Shown: positions 36,053-47,357, numbered from the stretch's first letter. The stretch: DNA of 64,000 nucleotides from Ascoidea rubescens DSM 1968 (GCF_001661345.1 NW_017962925.1:124001-188000); one strand, 5' to 3'. Numbers and translations: made by a program. Notes: generated from the letters alone by a model not told the origin.

Positions 36053-39000
36053 TTAATCAATATCATCAACATTGGTGGTTTCGGATAAATGAATTAGTTT
36101 TTCAATAGAAGCTAAATGCTTACCATAAGTAGGTTTTGAAATTTTTTGTAAATATTGTTTGATTTTTTTAATTAAAATCTTCTTTTTAGGTCCTTCAGTA
36201 ATATCAACTAATGTTTGAACAACGTAGTTAGCAAATTGGTCTTTCATCATCAATGCTAAAGAAGAATTATCATCAACTTCTTTGTTATCATCTTTTCCAT
36301 TACCTTCAAGAACTTCATCAAGAATTCTGTATCTGTTTTTGATCGACCCATAAACAATTGATTTTTCAACAACATTTGAGGCAAATTTATGTTTGGAAAA
36401 AGTTACAACGTTTCCTAGAACCACTTCACACATAGAATCACGATCATTAGGTTCTCCATGTTGTAAAATATGTTGAATAACATAATTTCCGTATTGGTCT
36501 TGACTTAAAAAAAATGCATATTTAGAAATCTCATCCAAGATAATTTTTTGGTCTTTTCTTTCGCCGTATTCTAATAGTCTTTGAATAACTCTACATCCAT
36601 AAGGGTTAGTTGATAGATGGTAAATGTGTTTTTGCAAAATCTCTAAAATAAAACGAACTTTATCAAAGGGAATTAATTCAATAGATTTTTGAATAACATG
36701 ATTACCATTTTGGTCTTTAACACAAACCAAAATATGATCTTTTAGTTCATTAATAATAGAAATTCTTTGGTCAACATCAATTGCTTCAATAGCTTTTTGA
36801 ACAACTCTGCAACCGTACATTTGTAGAGACAAATCATAGATATGACCTTGCATTAATTCAAACAAAACATTTTTTTGAACGTCTGAGCCGAATTCAAAAA
36901 ACTTTTGAATGACATAATTTCCAAAAACATCAACCATTAATTCCATTCCGACACCTCTAATTTCATTAAAAAAAACCTCCTTTTCAGCTTCAGGAGAATC
37001 TTCCAATTGTTGTTGAATGAACCTCGAACCATGTTGATCTTTAGAAAACTCAATGCCATGATTGAAAATATCCTTTAAAGTGTATTCTTTATTTGATTTG
37101 TTAGCACGAAATTTTTCTAACAAGGGACTTCTATAAATATGAGAGCCATTAGGCTTTGAGGTTGAAGCTCCAGATCTATTTGGTGGAGGTGAAGATTTTG
37201 ATTTGTTTGATTCACGTTTTGATTTACGTTTAGAAGAAGAACCGTTATTTGCAGGGTTTGGGGGAGATAAAGCTTTAGTGTTAACTGGCGAGGCTTGACC
37301 ATGCAAGAGAGGAGAAGAAGCAGGCATTGGTGGAGTTAAAGGAGCATGAGTAGGTTGGGGAGCTAACATTGGACTTGAAACTTGACCAGGGGCAAAAGGC
37401 AATTGAGGCTGAAACATATAAGGGTTGAATGAAGGGAACATGTATGGAAAAGCACGAAAATCGGGAGATTGAAGAGGATTTTGAAGAGGATTTGGAAGAG
37501 GAGTTGAGGAAACATTTTTGGATTCATTTGGTTTAATTTTTTCATCTGATAAGGCGTCAAGCGAGTCTTTATTTTCATCAGATTTATTATCAGAATTCAG
37601 GTCTTTGGTTGAGATGGAAGGAAACTCTTGAGGAGGATACTCATGAGACATTGCAGGATGATATTGCATTGGCATCATTGGCATTGGATAATTACCATAA
37701 GGAAAGGCAAATGGGTTGAATAATTGAGGATAAATGTCAGAAGGTTCTTGTTGTTGAACTGGTTGATGCATATACATTGAGGTGAAAGTTTGAGCAGCAG
37801 CAGGGTTCCAGGTTTGGTGGAAAGTAGTTTCAGAAGAATTGTTGGTAGAAGCAGGCGTTGAAGTGGAAGCAGAAGTGGCAGTTTTAGCGGAGGAATTGTT
37901 ATCATTTGAACTGGTTTCCAGTTGAGTTTCTTTGTTTGTTTGAGGTTGATTTTGAGAAATTTGCAAAGCTCTTTGATTAAGTTGTTGTTGGACTTGTTGT
38001 TGAACTTGTTGTTGAACTTGCTGTTGAACTTGCTGTTTGAACTGTTCGACTAATTGCAGTTGTTGCTGTTGCTGTTGTTGAGATAAGATTGAATCATTTT
38101 TATCAAAGATGATGGAATTTATATCTGGGCGACTTAGAGTATCAGGACTGAAAGAAATGGAATTACGGGCATTGGCGTTGTTGGAGACATTATTTGTACT
38201 ATTGTTATTATTGTTGAAATTAGTAAGGTTTGAGTTACTTAAACTATTAGCAAGGTTAGTTTGAGAGACCAAGTTAGAGTGATCTAAAGTTGAAACTGAA
38301 TGATTTGGAGAAGTGTAAAAATTGTCAATTCTTTCAGATAAAGATTGGCCTTTTAGATTTAAAGTGGGTTCATTGATTGAATTTGGAGAAGAAAGTAGAA
38401 CCGGGTTGTTGTTGTCAAGAAAACTTGATCTTCTCGTTGAGATTCCACTTCTGTTATTATTTGCACCTAAAGATAATTTACCTAAATTTCCTAACAATTC
38501 AACTTCTTTAGTGGCTTCTGCAACAGAAGAAAATTTTTCCAAGAATTTTCCAGGGTTTGAGACAGTTGATGGAAAACCACCACTAATTGAAGCAGCACCG
38601 AACATTTTGGATTGATGCATTTTTGGATTATTGAACGAGCCTAGTGGAGCAGATATAGCAGATAAGGTGCCCTTTGTTAAACCAAAGGGGCCAGATCTAA
38701 AGATATCACTATCAGCGTCGCTACCATTAACACTTCCACCTGCAACCGAGTTTGACTTTGAGAATAACCCACTTGTAGAGCCAATATTTGTTGAGAGGTG
38801 AGCATTGCCGAAAGTATTAGTGTTGAGGCTAAGATTGTTAAGGCTATTGAAAGTATTGAGGTTGTTCAAGGTGTTGATGTTATTGAGGTTGTTTAAATTA
38901 TTGAGACTGTTTGCGCTGTTTGAGTTGAGATTAGAATTATTGCTGTTGGATACATTCGCATTTAAACTAGAAACAACACTGGCAACATCGTTATCAATCA

Positions 39001-39154
39001 GATTTAAGACATTTTGGAACTGAGAAGAAGACGAAGAGGTAGGATTATTGGAGGTATTGGCAAAAGGAGATAAAGAGGTGTTTGAAGACCAGGGATTTTT
39101 GGATATGGAGGGCTGAGTATTCAACACAGAAGAATCATCTAAAAAAAAGGGCAT
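36053..39154 (-). CDS. PUF3: Pumilio-family RNA-binding protein Puf3
   Basis: Binds UGUANAUA elements in 3' UTRs of mRNAs for mitochondrial proteins and controls their decay and translation at the mitochondrial surface. 1,033 residues from the ATG at 39154. The C-terminal Pumilio homology domain (about residues 670-1020) has eight repeats, including HGSRFIQQQLED, FGNYVIQKFFEFG, YGCRVVQKAIE, NGNHVIQKSIE, YGCRVIQRLLE, YGNYVIQHILQ, ASNVVEKSI and FANYVVQTLV. The repeat-1 to repeat-8 recognition triplets match the Puf3 order, and FEFGSDVQKN and LSLQMYGCRV are typical of Puf3. The N-terminus is disordered with Asn/Ser, a poly-Gln run and a Pro-rich part. Neighbouring mitochondrial genes carry its motif. 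Confidence 0.93.
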   Translation of the reverse strand: MPFFLDDSSVLNTQPSISKNPWSSNTSLSPFANTSNNPTSSSSSQFQNVLNLIDNDVASVVSSLNANVSNSNNSNLNSNSANSLNNLNNLNNINTLNNLNTFNSLNNLSLNTNTFGNAHLSTNIGSTSGLFSKSNSVAGGSVNGSDADSDIFRSGPFGLTKGTLSAISAPLGSFNNPKMHQSKMFGAASISGGFPSTVSNPGKFLEKFSSVAEATKEVELLGNLGKLSLGANNNRSGISTRRSSFLDNNNPVLLSSPNSINEPTLNLKGQSLSERIDNFYTSPNHSVSTLDHSNLVSQTNLANSLSNSNLTNFNNNNNSTNNVSNNANARNSISFSPDTLSRPDINSIIFDKNDSILSQQQQQQQLQLVEQFKQQVQQQVQQQVQQQVQQQLNQRALQISQNQPQTNKETQLETSSNDNNSSAKTATSASTSTPASTNNSSETTFHQTWNPAAAQTFTSMYMHQPVQQQEPSDIYPQLFNPFAFPYGNYPMPMMPMQYHPAMSHEYPPQEFPSISTKDLNSDNKSDENKDSLDALSDEKIKPNESKNVSSTPLPNPLQNPLQSPDFRAFPYMFPSFNPYMFQPQLPFAPGQVSSPMLAPQPTHAPLTPPMPASSPLLHGQASPVNTKALSPPNPANNGSSSKRKSKRESNKSKSSPPPNRSGASTSKPNGSHIYRSPLLEKFRANKSNKEYTLKDIFNHGIEFSKDQHGSRFIQQQLEDSPEAEKEVFFNEIRGVGMELMVDVFGNYVIQKFFEFGSDVQKNVLFELMQGHIYDLSLQMYGCRVVQKAIEAIDVDQRISIINELKDHILVCVKDQNGNHVIQKSIELIPFDKVRFILEILQKHIYHLSTNPYGCRVIQRLLEYGERKDQKIILDEISKYAFFLSQDQYGNYVIQHILQHGEPNDRDSMCEVVLGNVVTFSKHKFASNVVEKSIVYGSIKNRYRILDEVLEGNGKDDNKEVDDNSSLALMMKDQFANYVVQTLVDITEGPKKKILIKKIKQYLQKISKPTYGKHLASIEKLIHLSETTNVDDID
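37970..38092. repeat. Gln-rich repeat in PUF3
   Basis: Repeated QQQVQ units (about residues 355-395) encoded by CAA/CAG triplets; prion-like low-complexity sequence. Confidence 0.75.
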
Positions 39155-39698
39155 TATGTTAGCTTTGCTTGTTGCAGAGAGCTTGGTGAAAGCAGAGAAA
39201 AACGAATAAAAGAAAAAACAGAAAAAAAAAGGGTTTTGCAAAAAAATTTATAGGAAACAGGCAAAAGAATAAAGCACTAAAGTACTGTAATATAGTTCAA
39301 ATATAAAAAAAAGAAGTTCAAAAAAACGTAAATGAAAAAAAATATGCTTCTACAGTCAAAGCACAACAGCCCAAAGCGCCACATACCTATCATTTTCTGG
39401 TGAATGCTATTGCTGATATCCTGCTTATGTTTTTTATTGTTTCGCTGTGGTTTGAATATTCCTTAGATGGTTTCCATCAGTAGAACAGCCTCAGCACAAA
39501 GAGAAGGTTGTAGAGGAAGGTTGAGAAAAAATTTATTCCAAGCGCCGGCGCGCGGCCCGACAGTCGATCCACCGCAGTGGCTCTGCTGCGGTATGCAGCT
39601 GGGGTCTGCTGTTTATGCGCGATGTGCATTGAGACCGCAGCAGTGGGTGCTACCGGCAGCAGCAGCAGCAGCACCTGAATCAACAGACTCGCCAGGCC
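39155..39698. promoter_or_regulatory. PUF3 upstream region with GC-rich island
   Basis: 544 bp. The part at about 39535..39698 is GC-rich (GCGCCGGCGCGCGG at 39541 onward, then CCGGCAGCAGCAGC at about 39654) in contrast to the AT-rich flanks. Overlapping frames on both strands are short. Probably promoter DNA of PUF3. Confidence 0.5.
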
Positions 39699-42600
39699 TC
39701 AGATATATGGGGCGAAGTTGAACTTCAGGAAGATCCTGGATCGTGCTCTCGATTCGTCGTCGTCGCCTCCGAGAGCGTAGTTGCCCAAGCTGTCAGGACG
39801 CTGCGTGCCTCTTTCCTTCTGCTCCTTCTTCACCCTTCTGGTGAGGGTTTCGATGCACTTGAATCTCTTGTTCCAGTTCGAAACATATGAGCTTTGAAGT
39901 TTCCAGATCGACGAAAAGTCGGTTGCCAAAAGACAGATGTTTCTCACATACATTGCAAGGTTCCGATGAGACACAATTTTGTAGCTGCATGCTGAAAACA
40001 CCTCGGGGATGGTATCGTCCACTAGAAAGACCTGAACCCTGAACATCAAATCTCTTAATTTTCTGATTCTCTCAGCTTTTTTAGCCTTGCTTTGGGCCTT
40101 GACATCAATCTTAGTCCTAATCTCTGGAATCCTCTCACTTTCATAGTTGTTTCTAGTTTTAATTGCGGAACCAAAATCATTTTCAATTTTGGTTTCAGCT
40201 TCGGTTTCAGATTTTATTTCGCTTTCAATTTCAGCATCACCTTCATCATCACAATCACAGTTCACTTCTGATACATTGGCAGGAGAAATCACAACATTAA
40301 CTGTATTAAAAGCCCCAAATTTATGATTGAAAGGATATCCAGATTCGTCAAAAAAGATATTAACAAACGTGTTTCCAATATGTTCTATTTTTCTATCACA
40401 CGTAGGATCATCTTCATAATTAGGCATCATTGACGTTGTTTCAAATACTACTTGACTAATCTGATCTCTCCAAACATAAGCATATTTGCCATCACGATCG
40501 TTTTTTTTATCCAATCCAGCTGTAAAATGTTGTGTATCACCTTTTAATCTAATTAGATACCCAAGCCCTTTTAAAAATTCATAATAAGCCATCGATCCTC
40601 CTCTATTTAATAAAATCTCATTATCATCTCGTTGCCCAACTCCAATATAAATAATACCAAATTTAAAATAATCAACAACTAATATATTATCAATCACTGT
40701 TCTAATATGGTTCATGTATTTATCAGGAACTAAAATCGGATGAGATTCATCAAACATATGGTGTATGAGTTGTGTTAAATAGAAATTTGGATAAACCAAA
40801 TTGGTTGGAACCCCATAAGATAACAACTGATTCCCATTTCCAGTTAAATTCTCAACAGATGAATATCCCATCATTGCCTTATCAATTTTCATTTCAAATC
40901 TCAAAATACCGCAAGAAGTTCTAATAAACATCACCGCTTCTCCTTCAGAACCTTTGCTGTGAATTGTAACAATACTTCCACCACAAATCCATGTTTGTGT
41001 TTGATAAAGTTTATCCTTCAAATATTCTTCCTCCCTAATAGTCACTGCTAAATCGAAATTTGCACATGCAAACCTTCTAATCAAATCAAGGCAAACATAA
41101 CTTTGACTATCTTTCATATCAACAATATTAGCATCTTCAACTCTACTGAAAAGATTCTTTACAATATAAGGAACTACTTTTTGTCTCATTTCAATATTCA
41201 TTTTCAAAAACCAGGTAATAATGACATCATAAGAAGTAGATATCAAATAGTCTGAAATTCTTTCATTATCAAGAGGATCCGGTTTGTCTCTAGTTAACGT
41301 TTTTTGTGTGATAACCAAATGTGGTGCCTCAACACTATTTCGTTTTTGTGATATTGTTGATGATCTCTTTATCGAAATATCGGTATTATGATCTTTAAAT
41401 GCATCAATAAATGTAAAAGCAATAGCAAAAATTGACTGATAATCTATTACAGTGAAGTTCGAAGTCAAAGAAGGTAAGTGAACTAAGGATAATAAAAATT
41501 CTAAAATAAAAGGTGAATATTTCTTGTTTGAAATTAAGCTTTGCAATTTTGTGGTAATCGGTTTTAGTGTTTTTTTGACTGAATCTGGATATTCATAACA
41601 ACATAATGTAATTACTTGAATACACTCTCTAACTCCATCAATATGAAGAGTACTTAATCCCTTAAATAATGAATAAACAATCGTGTTTTTATCATCAGCA
41701 GAAAGAACTTTTTCATATGGTAAAATAGATCCCAATAATTTAACATGAAAACAATGTAAAGCTTTTTTAACGTCCATATTTATTTTCAAAAGAAAAGTGT
41801 TGTTGAGTTGAATATTGTCACAAGCTAATTGACACAACTGTTTAATTTTAACATTTGAATATTCAAACAAAGCTAAATTTGACATTTGAAAATGAAGACA
41901 ATACCAAACAAATATAACTATCTCCATTTCTTCGCATCTAGTCAAAACTTCAATATACAACCCTAATAGATAATCTGGATCAATATAATTATTTAATAAA
42001 TCTGCATTATGTTCATCATTATTAATTCTAATTTCAGTTGAATAAATACCATATTCCAATTCAAAAAGCTCTGAAATCTCTTTATCTTCTTTTGCAACAT
42101 CAAAATCTTTTAAAATAAACCCATTTTCAGGCAAATCATAATAGAGAAAATAAATTCTTTTCTCATTAGTTGCTCTTAGTTTTAAGAGGAAACATAAAAT
42201 GATTTTTAAAGTATCGAGACTATCAGTATTGGTGCTGAACTCGGGTTTGGCTAGATTAAATAAACAATGATATGAAATCTTAAGTAAAAGCTGATAAATA
42301 ATGGATGGCTTAAGAGTATCGTTATTAGCAGAAGATTTGATGAAAATTTTAATTAGAGCAATAACATAAGAAAGTAATTTTTCTGGAGGAGAATAGCAAT
42401 CAGGGACATCAGAAAATAAATATTTTTCCGGTTTTAAGTCCTTAGTTTTGCCTCTGGAGTCTGTATAATGATTATTACTATTACTAGTAGAAGTAGAAGT
42501 AGAAAAATAATGATTGATACTATTAGAAAAATAAGAATAGTTATTATTGGAAGAAAAAGTAAAATTATAGGGGATTGCCAGACACAATTTAAGATAGGTT

Positions 42601-45600
42601 TTAAGATCTTTGGTGTAGAAAAAACCCATGATTTTTTTCAAAAAAAGCTCCTGAAATAACTCAAACTCAACATTGGAAAAGACATCACAAAGCAATTTGT
42701 CCAAGATAAAGCTTGCTTCGGAGTAAGTCTCACTATCCCCAGCCAACTTTTCAATCATGAAAAAATTGCAATTGGAATTTTTAGTTTTTGGCATCTCAAG
42801 AAGCTCATAACAAACATCTGTCATGCCAAAAAGATACTGGATTGCAAAAGCAACAATTTCACTAGCTAAAGAGAGATTTACCGCTTCTTCATAAGTATTA
42901 TTAAAAAGTTTTAAAATTTTTTTTCTGAGAGAAACATCGACAAAAACCAACTCCTTAAAAATATTGTCAGAGCACTTTCTGTTTGCAATAAATTTATGTT
43001 TCAACAAATTGTGGCAATATATCTTTGATAGCGTTTGAAAGGCTGCTGGGTTTAAAGCTGAGGGATTTAAATAATCTTTATCTTCATAATAATCAACAAT
43101 TAAGTGGTAAGTTGGGCTATCTAATAATTCAAGATTTTTAACTGCAAATTTAATAAAATTTCGATTGCCAAAATTTGATAATATATTTTGAGAATCGTGA
43201 AGAATTGAATTTAAAAGATACAATAATGTGCAGTTATCATCATCATAACGATTAAAATCAATTGCATCCATGATGTCAAAAATAGTGTAGTTTCCACTTT
43301 CTTTATTACCAAAATCCCAGTAATTATTTGAGTAAAACAAAAAATTTTGACTATTGTTTATGATATAAAGAATGAATTCCAAAATTTTTTTTGATACAAT
43401 AAAAGAATTGTTATGTTTTACAGCAGAATAAAAAGAGTTAAAAAGACCCTCAAAGGTATAACGATAATTGTTTTTAAAATTTTCCAAATAGTAAGAAAGC
43501 AATTGTTTTAATAAATTTAGTGAGCCAGCAACAGTATTTTCATGATTAATCTTTTGAGAAAAGATTTCCATGTGTTGAGCATCATTTGGTTGGATGATGG
43601 CGAATCTTAGTGATAAATCCTCATAAAGATAAGTGTCATCAAAGTTTTCATTTTTATGTTCATTATTGTGGTCATTGTCATGAATACTATCACGATCATT
43701 ATTATGTTCATTGTCATAATAATCGCTATAGTAATTATCTTCAGAATTATCAGTTTGATCAGCATTTTTTGATTCAATATCATTAGGTGTGAACAAAAAG
43801 TCGAAATTAAAGTTATTAGAGAAAGAAAAAGTGGATGAAGGATTGGAAGAAAGACTAGGATTGGAATTAAAATTAAAATTGTTGTTAAGTTTACTTTCGG
43901 TGATATTATTTGCATCAATGTTTTCATTAATTTTTTGATATTTTAACGTTTGGTTTAAATGTTTGCCAGAAATGATATAAAGTAAAATTTGGTTAATTTG
44001 CAAAAATGAGTTTTTATTTAAAGGTGTGTGAATATTATTAGTAAAAGATAGTAAGTTTCTAATAATGTCAGAAATTACAGGGTCATAGTTGATTCTTTCG
44101 ACTTTAATCATTGAATAGCATGCTAAATAATTGATGAGGGTGATAAATAAAGAGTTTGGAAATTTTCTATTTAAAGACAACTGATTAATAATAGTTAAAC
44201 AATTACGAAAAACGTTTCCATTTTCAGTTATTGAAGATAAATAAAGAATGTTTGATAAGAAAATTTCTAAATTTGATTTGTCGAAGTTACTATTAGGTAA
44301 GAGATTAATTAAATAATCCAAGAAATTGATTAAGGAATTTAAAAGTTTGGGAGATAATAGAATATCGTTTGTAAAAGATTTATTGATAAAAGTTGGTAAA
44401 CTAATTGTATAATAAAGGTCAATGTTATAATTCTTTGAGGAGGAGGTTAAATCTCTTAAAATAAAGTTATTATCCTGTTTTATTGAATTAATTAAATCAA
44501 TTTGAAAGCTCATTTTATTCAAGTCAATTGGTTTAGCATTTGTTGGAATAGAAGGAAGATTATTAGTGTTTGAGACAGAAGCAGAAGCAGAAGCAGAAGC
44601 AGCAGCAGAATTAAAATTAGAAGCAGAATTAGAAATATGATTAGAATTAGAAGCAGAAATGGCGTTAGCAGAAGAGGTAGAAGCATTATTAGTAGAAGTA
44701 GAAACATGTTTGGCATTATTAGAAGAAGAAAAAGCAGAGGAATTATCGATTAATAAAGTTAAAGCGTCAATGAACAAGTCAAAATTGGGGTCTAGAACTT
44801 TTTTGGATAAATTTGAAGAAAGATGTTTATTTAGTTCAATATTATTAATAACATTATTTTGTGGAATGGAGAGATTGAAGTAATAATTGATTAAGATGGA
44901 TCTATAATAGATTAATTTTACAGTATTATTTGATGAGAGGTTGTCAGCTTTGATGCATTGGATTAGTAGATTTAAGATATCCTTTCTTAGAGAGGAAGAT
45001 AAATCTCTTGATAGTAAATGAGAAGCATTTAACCAAATGTTGTTTATTTGCAGAGAATGGAATTTATTTTTTGATATGGAGTCAGTTAATTTGAGGATTG
45101 CATTTAATTTTTGGTTTGGTAAACCTGTTAGTAGAGTATTGAATTGGTCTATTAAATAAGCAGTTGGGTTTGAGTCTAAATTGGAAGCAGGGTTTGAATT
45201 TAGGTTTATATTGGAAGATAGAGGTGAATTGAGATCAGATTTAGTGATTAAAGACTGAGAAGAAGAGTTAATTATATTTGAAAAGGATCTTTGGTTTAGA
45301 ACTTTTTTCCTGTAATGATGTTTTTTATTTGAAGAGAAGATTCTTGAAAAGGTTGTTGAGGTAGCAGAAGATTCATTTGATTGGTGGGATTGAATTGATT
45401 GGTTTGACTGATTAGATTGGTTTGACTGATTGGATTGGTCTGACTGATTGGATTGGTTTGAGAGATGAGAATTGTTTGAATTGTTTGTATTTGAAACATC
45501 CAAGCTAATTGTATTATTTGAGTTGACTATTTCTAAATTTTTATTGGAAATAGAAGAAGGAATTGCAGAAGAAGTAAGGGCAATTGAAGAAGTAGTGGGA

Positions 45601-46175
45601 GGAATTGAAGAAGAGGTTGAAAAGGATTTGGGTAAAAGTCTTCCAAAAAAGGAAGAGGAAGAGGAGGAGGAAGAAGAAGGAAATCTATTAGTAGAACTAG
45701 AAGGGTTAGCAGAATTGGGAGAGGTGGGAGAGGTAGTAGAATTGGTAGGTGTGGCTTTCGATGGAGAGGAATAGGTTGAGTTATAGCCAGAAGCAGAGGC
45801 ATTAGCAGAAGCAGTGGTTGTTGTACCAGTTCTTGAACAAGCAATTGGGCTCGATACAGCAGTAAGAGGTAGAGTGGTTCTTGAGCCAGATTCTGAACCA
45901 GCTTTTAGTGTAAAGCCCAAAGAAGACTTTATGCCAGCTCTTGAGCTGTTTTTGAGTGTTATATTTGAACTTGAAGTAGATCTTGAGATAGTAGCGGTTT
46001 TGTTTGAGACAGAAGATGAATTATCGCTGATGCCAATGGATTCAGTCATATCATTTAAGTCGTTAATATCGTTATTATCGTTAAAGGTATTGATTAAAGT
46101 GGGTTTAGTGTCGTTTTTCTTGTTTTTTTTAGGTTTAATATGTCTATTATAATGAGAAGGGGGCATGGGAGGCAT
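39699..46175 (-). CDS. TSC2: Tuberin homologue, Rheb GTPase-activating protein
   Basis: 2,158 residues. The C-terminal Rap-GAP/tuberin domain (about residues 1,800-2,115) is clear: YFKFGIIYIGVGQRDDNEIL, GSMAYYEFLKGLGYLIRL, then KIEHIGNTFVNIFFDESG with the catalytic asparagine thumb N1935 in HIGN, followed by FNTVNVVISP and SHRNLAMYVRNICLLA. This order is that of TSC2 rather than of plain RapGAPs. The middle is an alpha-helical solenoid; the first 300 residues are Ser/Asn-rich with SNQSNQ repeats (about 45385..45470). TSC1-TSC2 restrains Rheb and TORC1. The ATG at 46175 is the first real ATG. S. cerevisiae has no counterpart. Confidence 0.9.
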   Translation of the reverse strand: MPPMPPSHYNRHIKPKKNKKNDTKPTLINTFNDNNDINDLNDMTESIGISDNSSSVSNKTATISRSTSSSNITLKNSSRAGIKSSLGFTLKAGSESGSRTTLPLTAVSSPIACSRTGTTTTASANASASGYNSTYSSPSKATPTNSTTSPTSPNSANPSSSTNRFPSSSSSSSSSFFGRLLPKSFSTSSSIPPTTSSIALTSSAIPSSISNKNLEIVNSNNTISLDVSNTNNSNNSHLSNQSNQSDQSNQSNQSNQSNQSIQSHQSNESSATSTTFSRIFSSNKKHHYRKKVLNQRSFSNIINSSSQSLITKSDLNSPLSSNINLNSNPASNLDSNPTAYLIDQFNTLLTGLPNQKLNAILKLTDSISKNKFHSLQINNIWLNASHLLSRDLSSSLRKDILNLLIQCIKADNLSSNNTVKLIYYRSILINYYFNLSIPQNNVINNIELNKHLSSNLSKKVLDPNFDLFIDALTLLIDNSSAFSSSNNAKHVSTSTNNASTSSANAISASNSNHISNSASNFNSAAASASASASVSNTNNLPSIPTNAKPIDLNKMSFQIDLINSIKQDNNFILRDLTSSSKNYNIDLYYTISLPTFINKSFTNDILLSPKLLNSLINFLDYLINLLPNSNFDKSNLEIFLSNILYLSSITENGNVFRNCLTIINQLSLNRKFPNSLFITLINYLACYSMIKVERINYDPVISDIIRNLLSFTNNIHTPLNKNSFLQINQILLYIISGKHLNQTLKYQKINENIDANNITESKLNNNFNFNSNPSLSSNPSSTFSFSNNFNFDFLFTPNDIESKNADQTDNSEDNYYSDYYDNEHNNDRDSIHDNDHNNEHKNENFDDTYLYEDLSLRFAIIQPNDAQHMEIFSQKINHENTVAGSLNLLKQLLSYYLENFKNNYRYTFEGLFNSFYSAVKHNNSFIVSKKILEFILYIINNSQNFLFYSNNYWDFGNKESGNYTIFDIMDAIDFNRYDDDNCTLLYLLNSILHDSQNILSNFGNRNFIKFAVKNLELLDSPTYHLIVDYYEDKDYLNPSALNPAAFQTLSKIYCHNLLKHKFIANRKCSDNIFKELVFVDVSLRKKILKLFNNTYEEAVNLSLASEIVAFAIQYLFGMTDVCYELLEMPKTKNSNCNFFMIEKLAGDSETYSEASFILDKLLCDVFSNVEFELFQELFLKKIMGFFYTKDLKTYLKLCLAIPYNFTFSSNNNYSYFSNSINHYFSTSTSTSNSNNHYTDSRGKTKDLKPEKYLFSDVPDCYSPPEKLLSYVIALIKIFIKSSANNDTLKPSIIYQLLLKISYHCLFNLAKPEFSTNTDSLDTLKIILCFLLKLRATNEKRIYFLYYDLPENGFILKDFDVAKEDKEISELFELEYGIYSTEIRINNDEHNADLLNNYIDPDYLLGLYIEVLTRCEEMEIVIFVWYCLHFQMSNLALFEYSNVKIKQLCQLACDNIQLNNTFLLKINMDVKKALHCFHVKLLGSILPYEKVLSADDKNTIVYSLFKGLSTLHIDGVRECIQVITLCCYEYPDSVKKTLKPITTKLQSLISNKKYSPFILEFLLSLVHLPSLTSNFTVIDYQSIFAIAFTFIDAFKDHNTDISIKRSSTISQKRNSVEAPHLVITQKTLTRDKPDPLDNERISDYLISTSYDVIITWFLKMNIEMRQKVVPYIVKNLFSRVEDANIVDMKDSQSYVCLDLIRRFACANFDLAVTIREEEYLKDKLYQTQTWICGGSIVTIHSKGSEGEAVMFIRTSCGILRFEMKIDKAMMGYSSVENLTGNGNQLLSYGVPTNLVYPNFYLTQLIHHMFDESHPILVPDKYMNHIRTVIDNILVVDYFKFGIIYIGVGQRDDNEILLNRGGSMAYYEFLKGLGYLIRLKGDTQHFTAGLDKKNDRDGKYAYVWRDQISQVVFETTSMMPNYEDDPTCDRKIEHIGNTFVNIFFDESGYPFNHKFGAFNTVNVVISPANVSEVNCDCDDEGDAEIESEIKSETEAETKIENDFGSAIKTRNNYESERIPEIRTKIDVKAQSKAKKAERIRKLRDLMFRVQVFLVDDTIPEVFSACSYKIVSHRNLAMYVRNICLLATDFSSIWKLQSSYVSNWNKRFKCIETLTRRVKKEQKERGTQRPDSLGNYALGGDDDESRARSRIFLKFNFAPYI

Positions 46176-47357
46176 ACTCAATAAATTATATATTTTTATT
46201 TTATTTTATTTTATTTTTAAATTTTTTTTTATTTTTTTTTATTTTTTTTTACTTGTCTAATAATAAGTTTGAAATGATATAATGGTTTAAGTTTTTTAAG
46301 TTGTAATTATTGGTTTTTTTTATTAGTGTTTTGTTATTAATCTTTTGACTGTTTTAATTTTAGTGATTTTAATTTTAATGATTTTATCAAATTTAAGAAA
46401 ATTAATTGATTGGGTTTATTGAATATAATGACAAAACAAGCAAAAAAGGGAAATAATGAAAAATTTATAATAAAATGGGAATATGATATAATATACAAAA
46501 TTAAATAAAGCAGGTGGTTATAATATAAATAGAAAGAAAAGAAGTTGCTAGATGAAAAAAAAAATGGAGAACAAAAATAGTAAACGCAAAATGCTGGAGA
46601 ACTATGGAAAAGATAAAGAAGATAGAGAAGAGGAAGGAGATGGAAAAGCTGAAAAGCTGAAAAAACAAGCTACAAGGAGCAAGAGTCACCAGAGCTGTTT
46701 GCTTGATGTGTCTAGGTGTGGGCAACAGCCAGGAAAAGCCAGGCACCTAGTGTTTTTGCAGCACTGACATTGTTATTCCAGCCTCTCTGTTGCTGTTGCT
46801 GCTTCTGCTGTTGCTACTGCCTCTGCTGCTTCTGCTTCTCCACCGGCACTGTTCCACCGGCTCAGGCCTAGAACCTCTCTTCTTTGGCCTCAACTCGGGT
46901 GTAGCTTGAGAGCTCGCCCACTCCGGCTTGGAAATCCATCCAGGGCCTGAGCAAGCTCGCTGTGCACCGTAAAACACTGAACACATTGCACAGTGCCCCA
47001 GAAGCAGCAGCGTTCTCTGTAAACAGTGCTGTCTCTCGTGGAAATGCTTTTGAGGAAGAAGCAGCGTCGGAAACAGCTGCAGAAGAGCCCGAAATGGTGC
47101 TCGCATGTTCAAAGCGCGTAATGCATCATAATGCATATGCTATTTAGATTGCGTCTACATGCATGTATTTTATGCGTTGGTAACGCTCTTTGCACGTGAG
47201 TGTTACGCTATTGCTTACGTGATGAACACGTGCTTTGATTTTTGATTTTTTTAATTTTGGCCAATGGAAAAATCGAATTTGGTTTTGGGAAGGAAAAGCA
47301 GCTGGAGAAGCTGAAGCTGAAGGAGTTGGTGACACAGCAAACACAACACATTTTAAG
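46176..47357. promoter_or_regulatory. Divergent region TSC2 / mitochondrial gene, GC-rich island
   Basis: 1.18 kb. AT-rich near TSC2. GC-rich at about 46750..47110, with CTGCTTCTGCTGTTGC-type runs. CACGTG occurs at 47193..47198 and 47227..47232. A minus-strand 129-codon frame in the GC-rich part looks accidental. Confidence 0.5.
47193..47232. promoter_or_regulatory. CACGTG pair upstream of mitochondrial gene
   Basis: GCACGTGA at 47192 and ACACGTGC at 47226, with TTACGTGATG between them; 126-165 bp before the ATG at 47358. Typical bHLH (Cbf1) sites. Confidence 0.55.

Noticed and set aside
46747-47136. 129-codon minus-strand frame in the GC-rich island upstream of the mitochondrial gene
   Set aside because: Arg/Ser-rich composition follows the CTG/GCT triplet run; no domain; other frames are open too. 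Probably promoter DNA.
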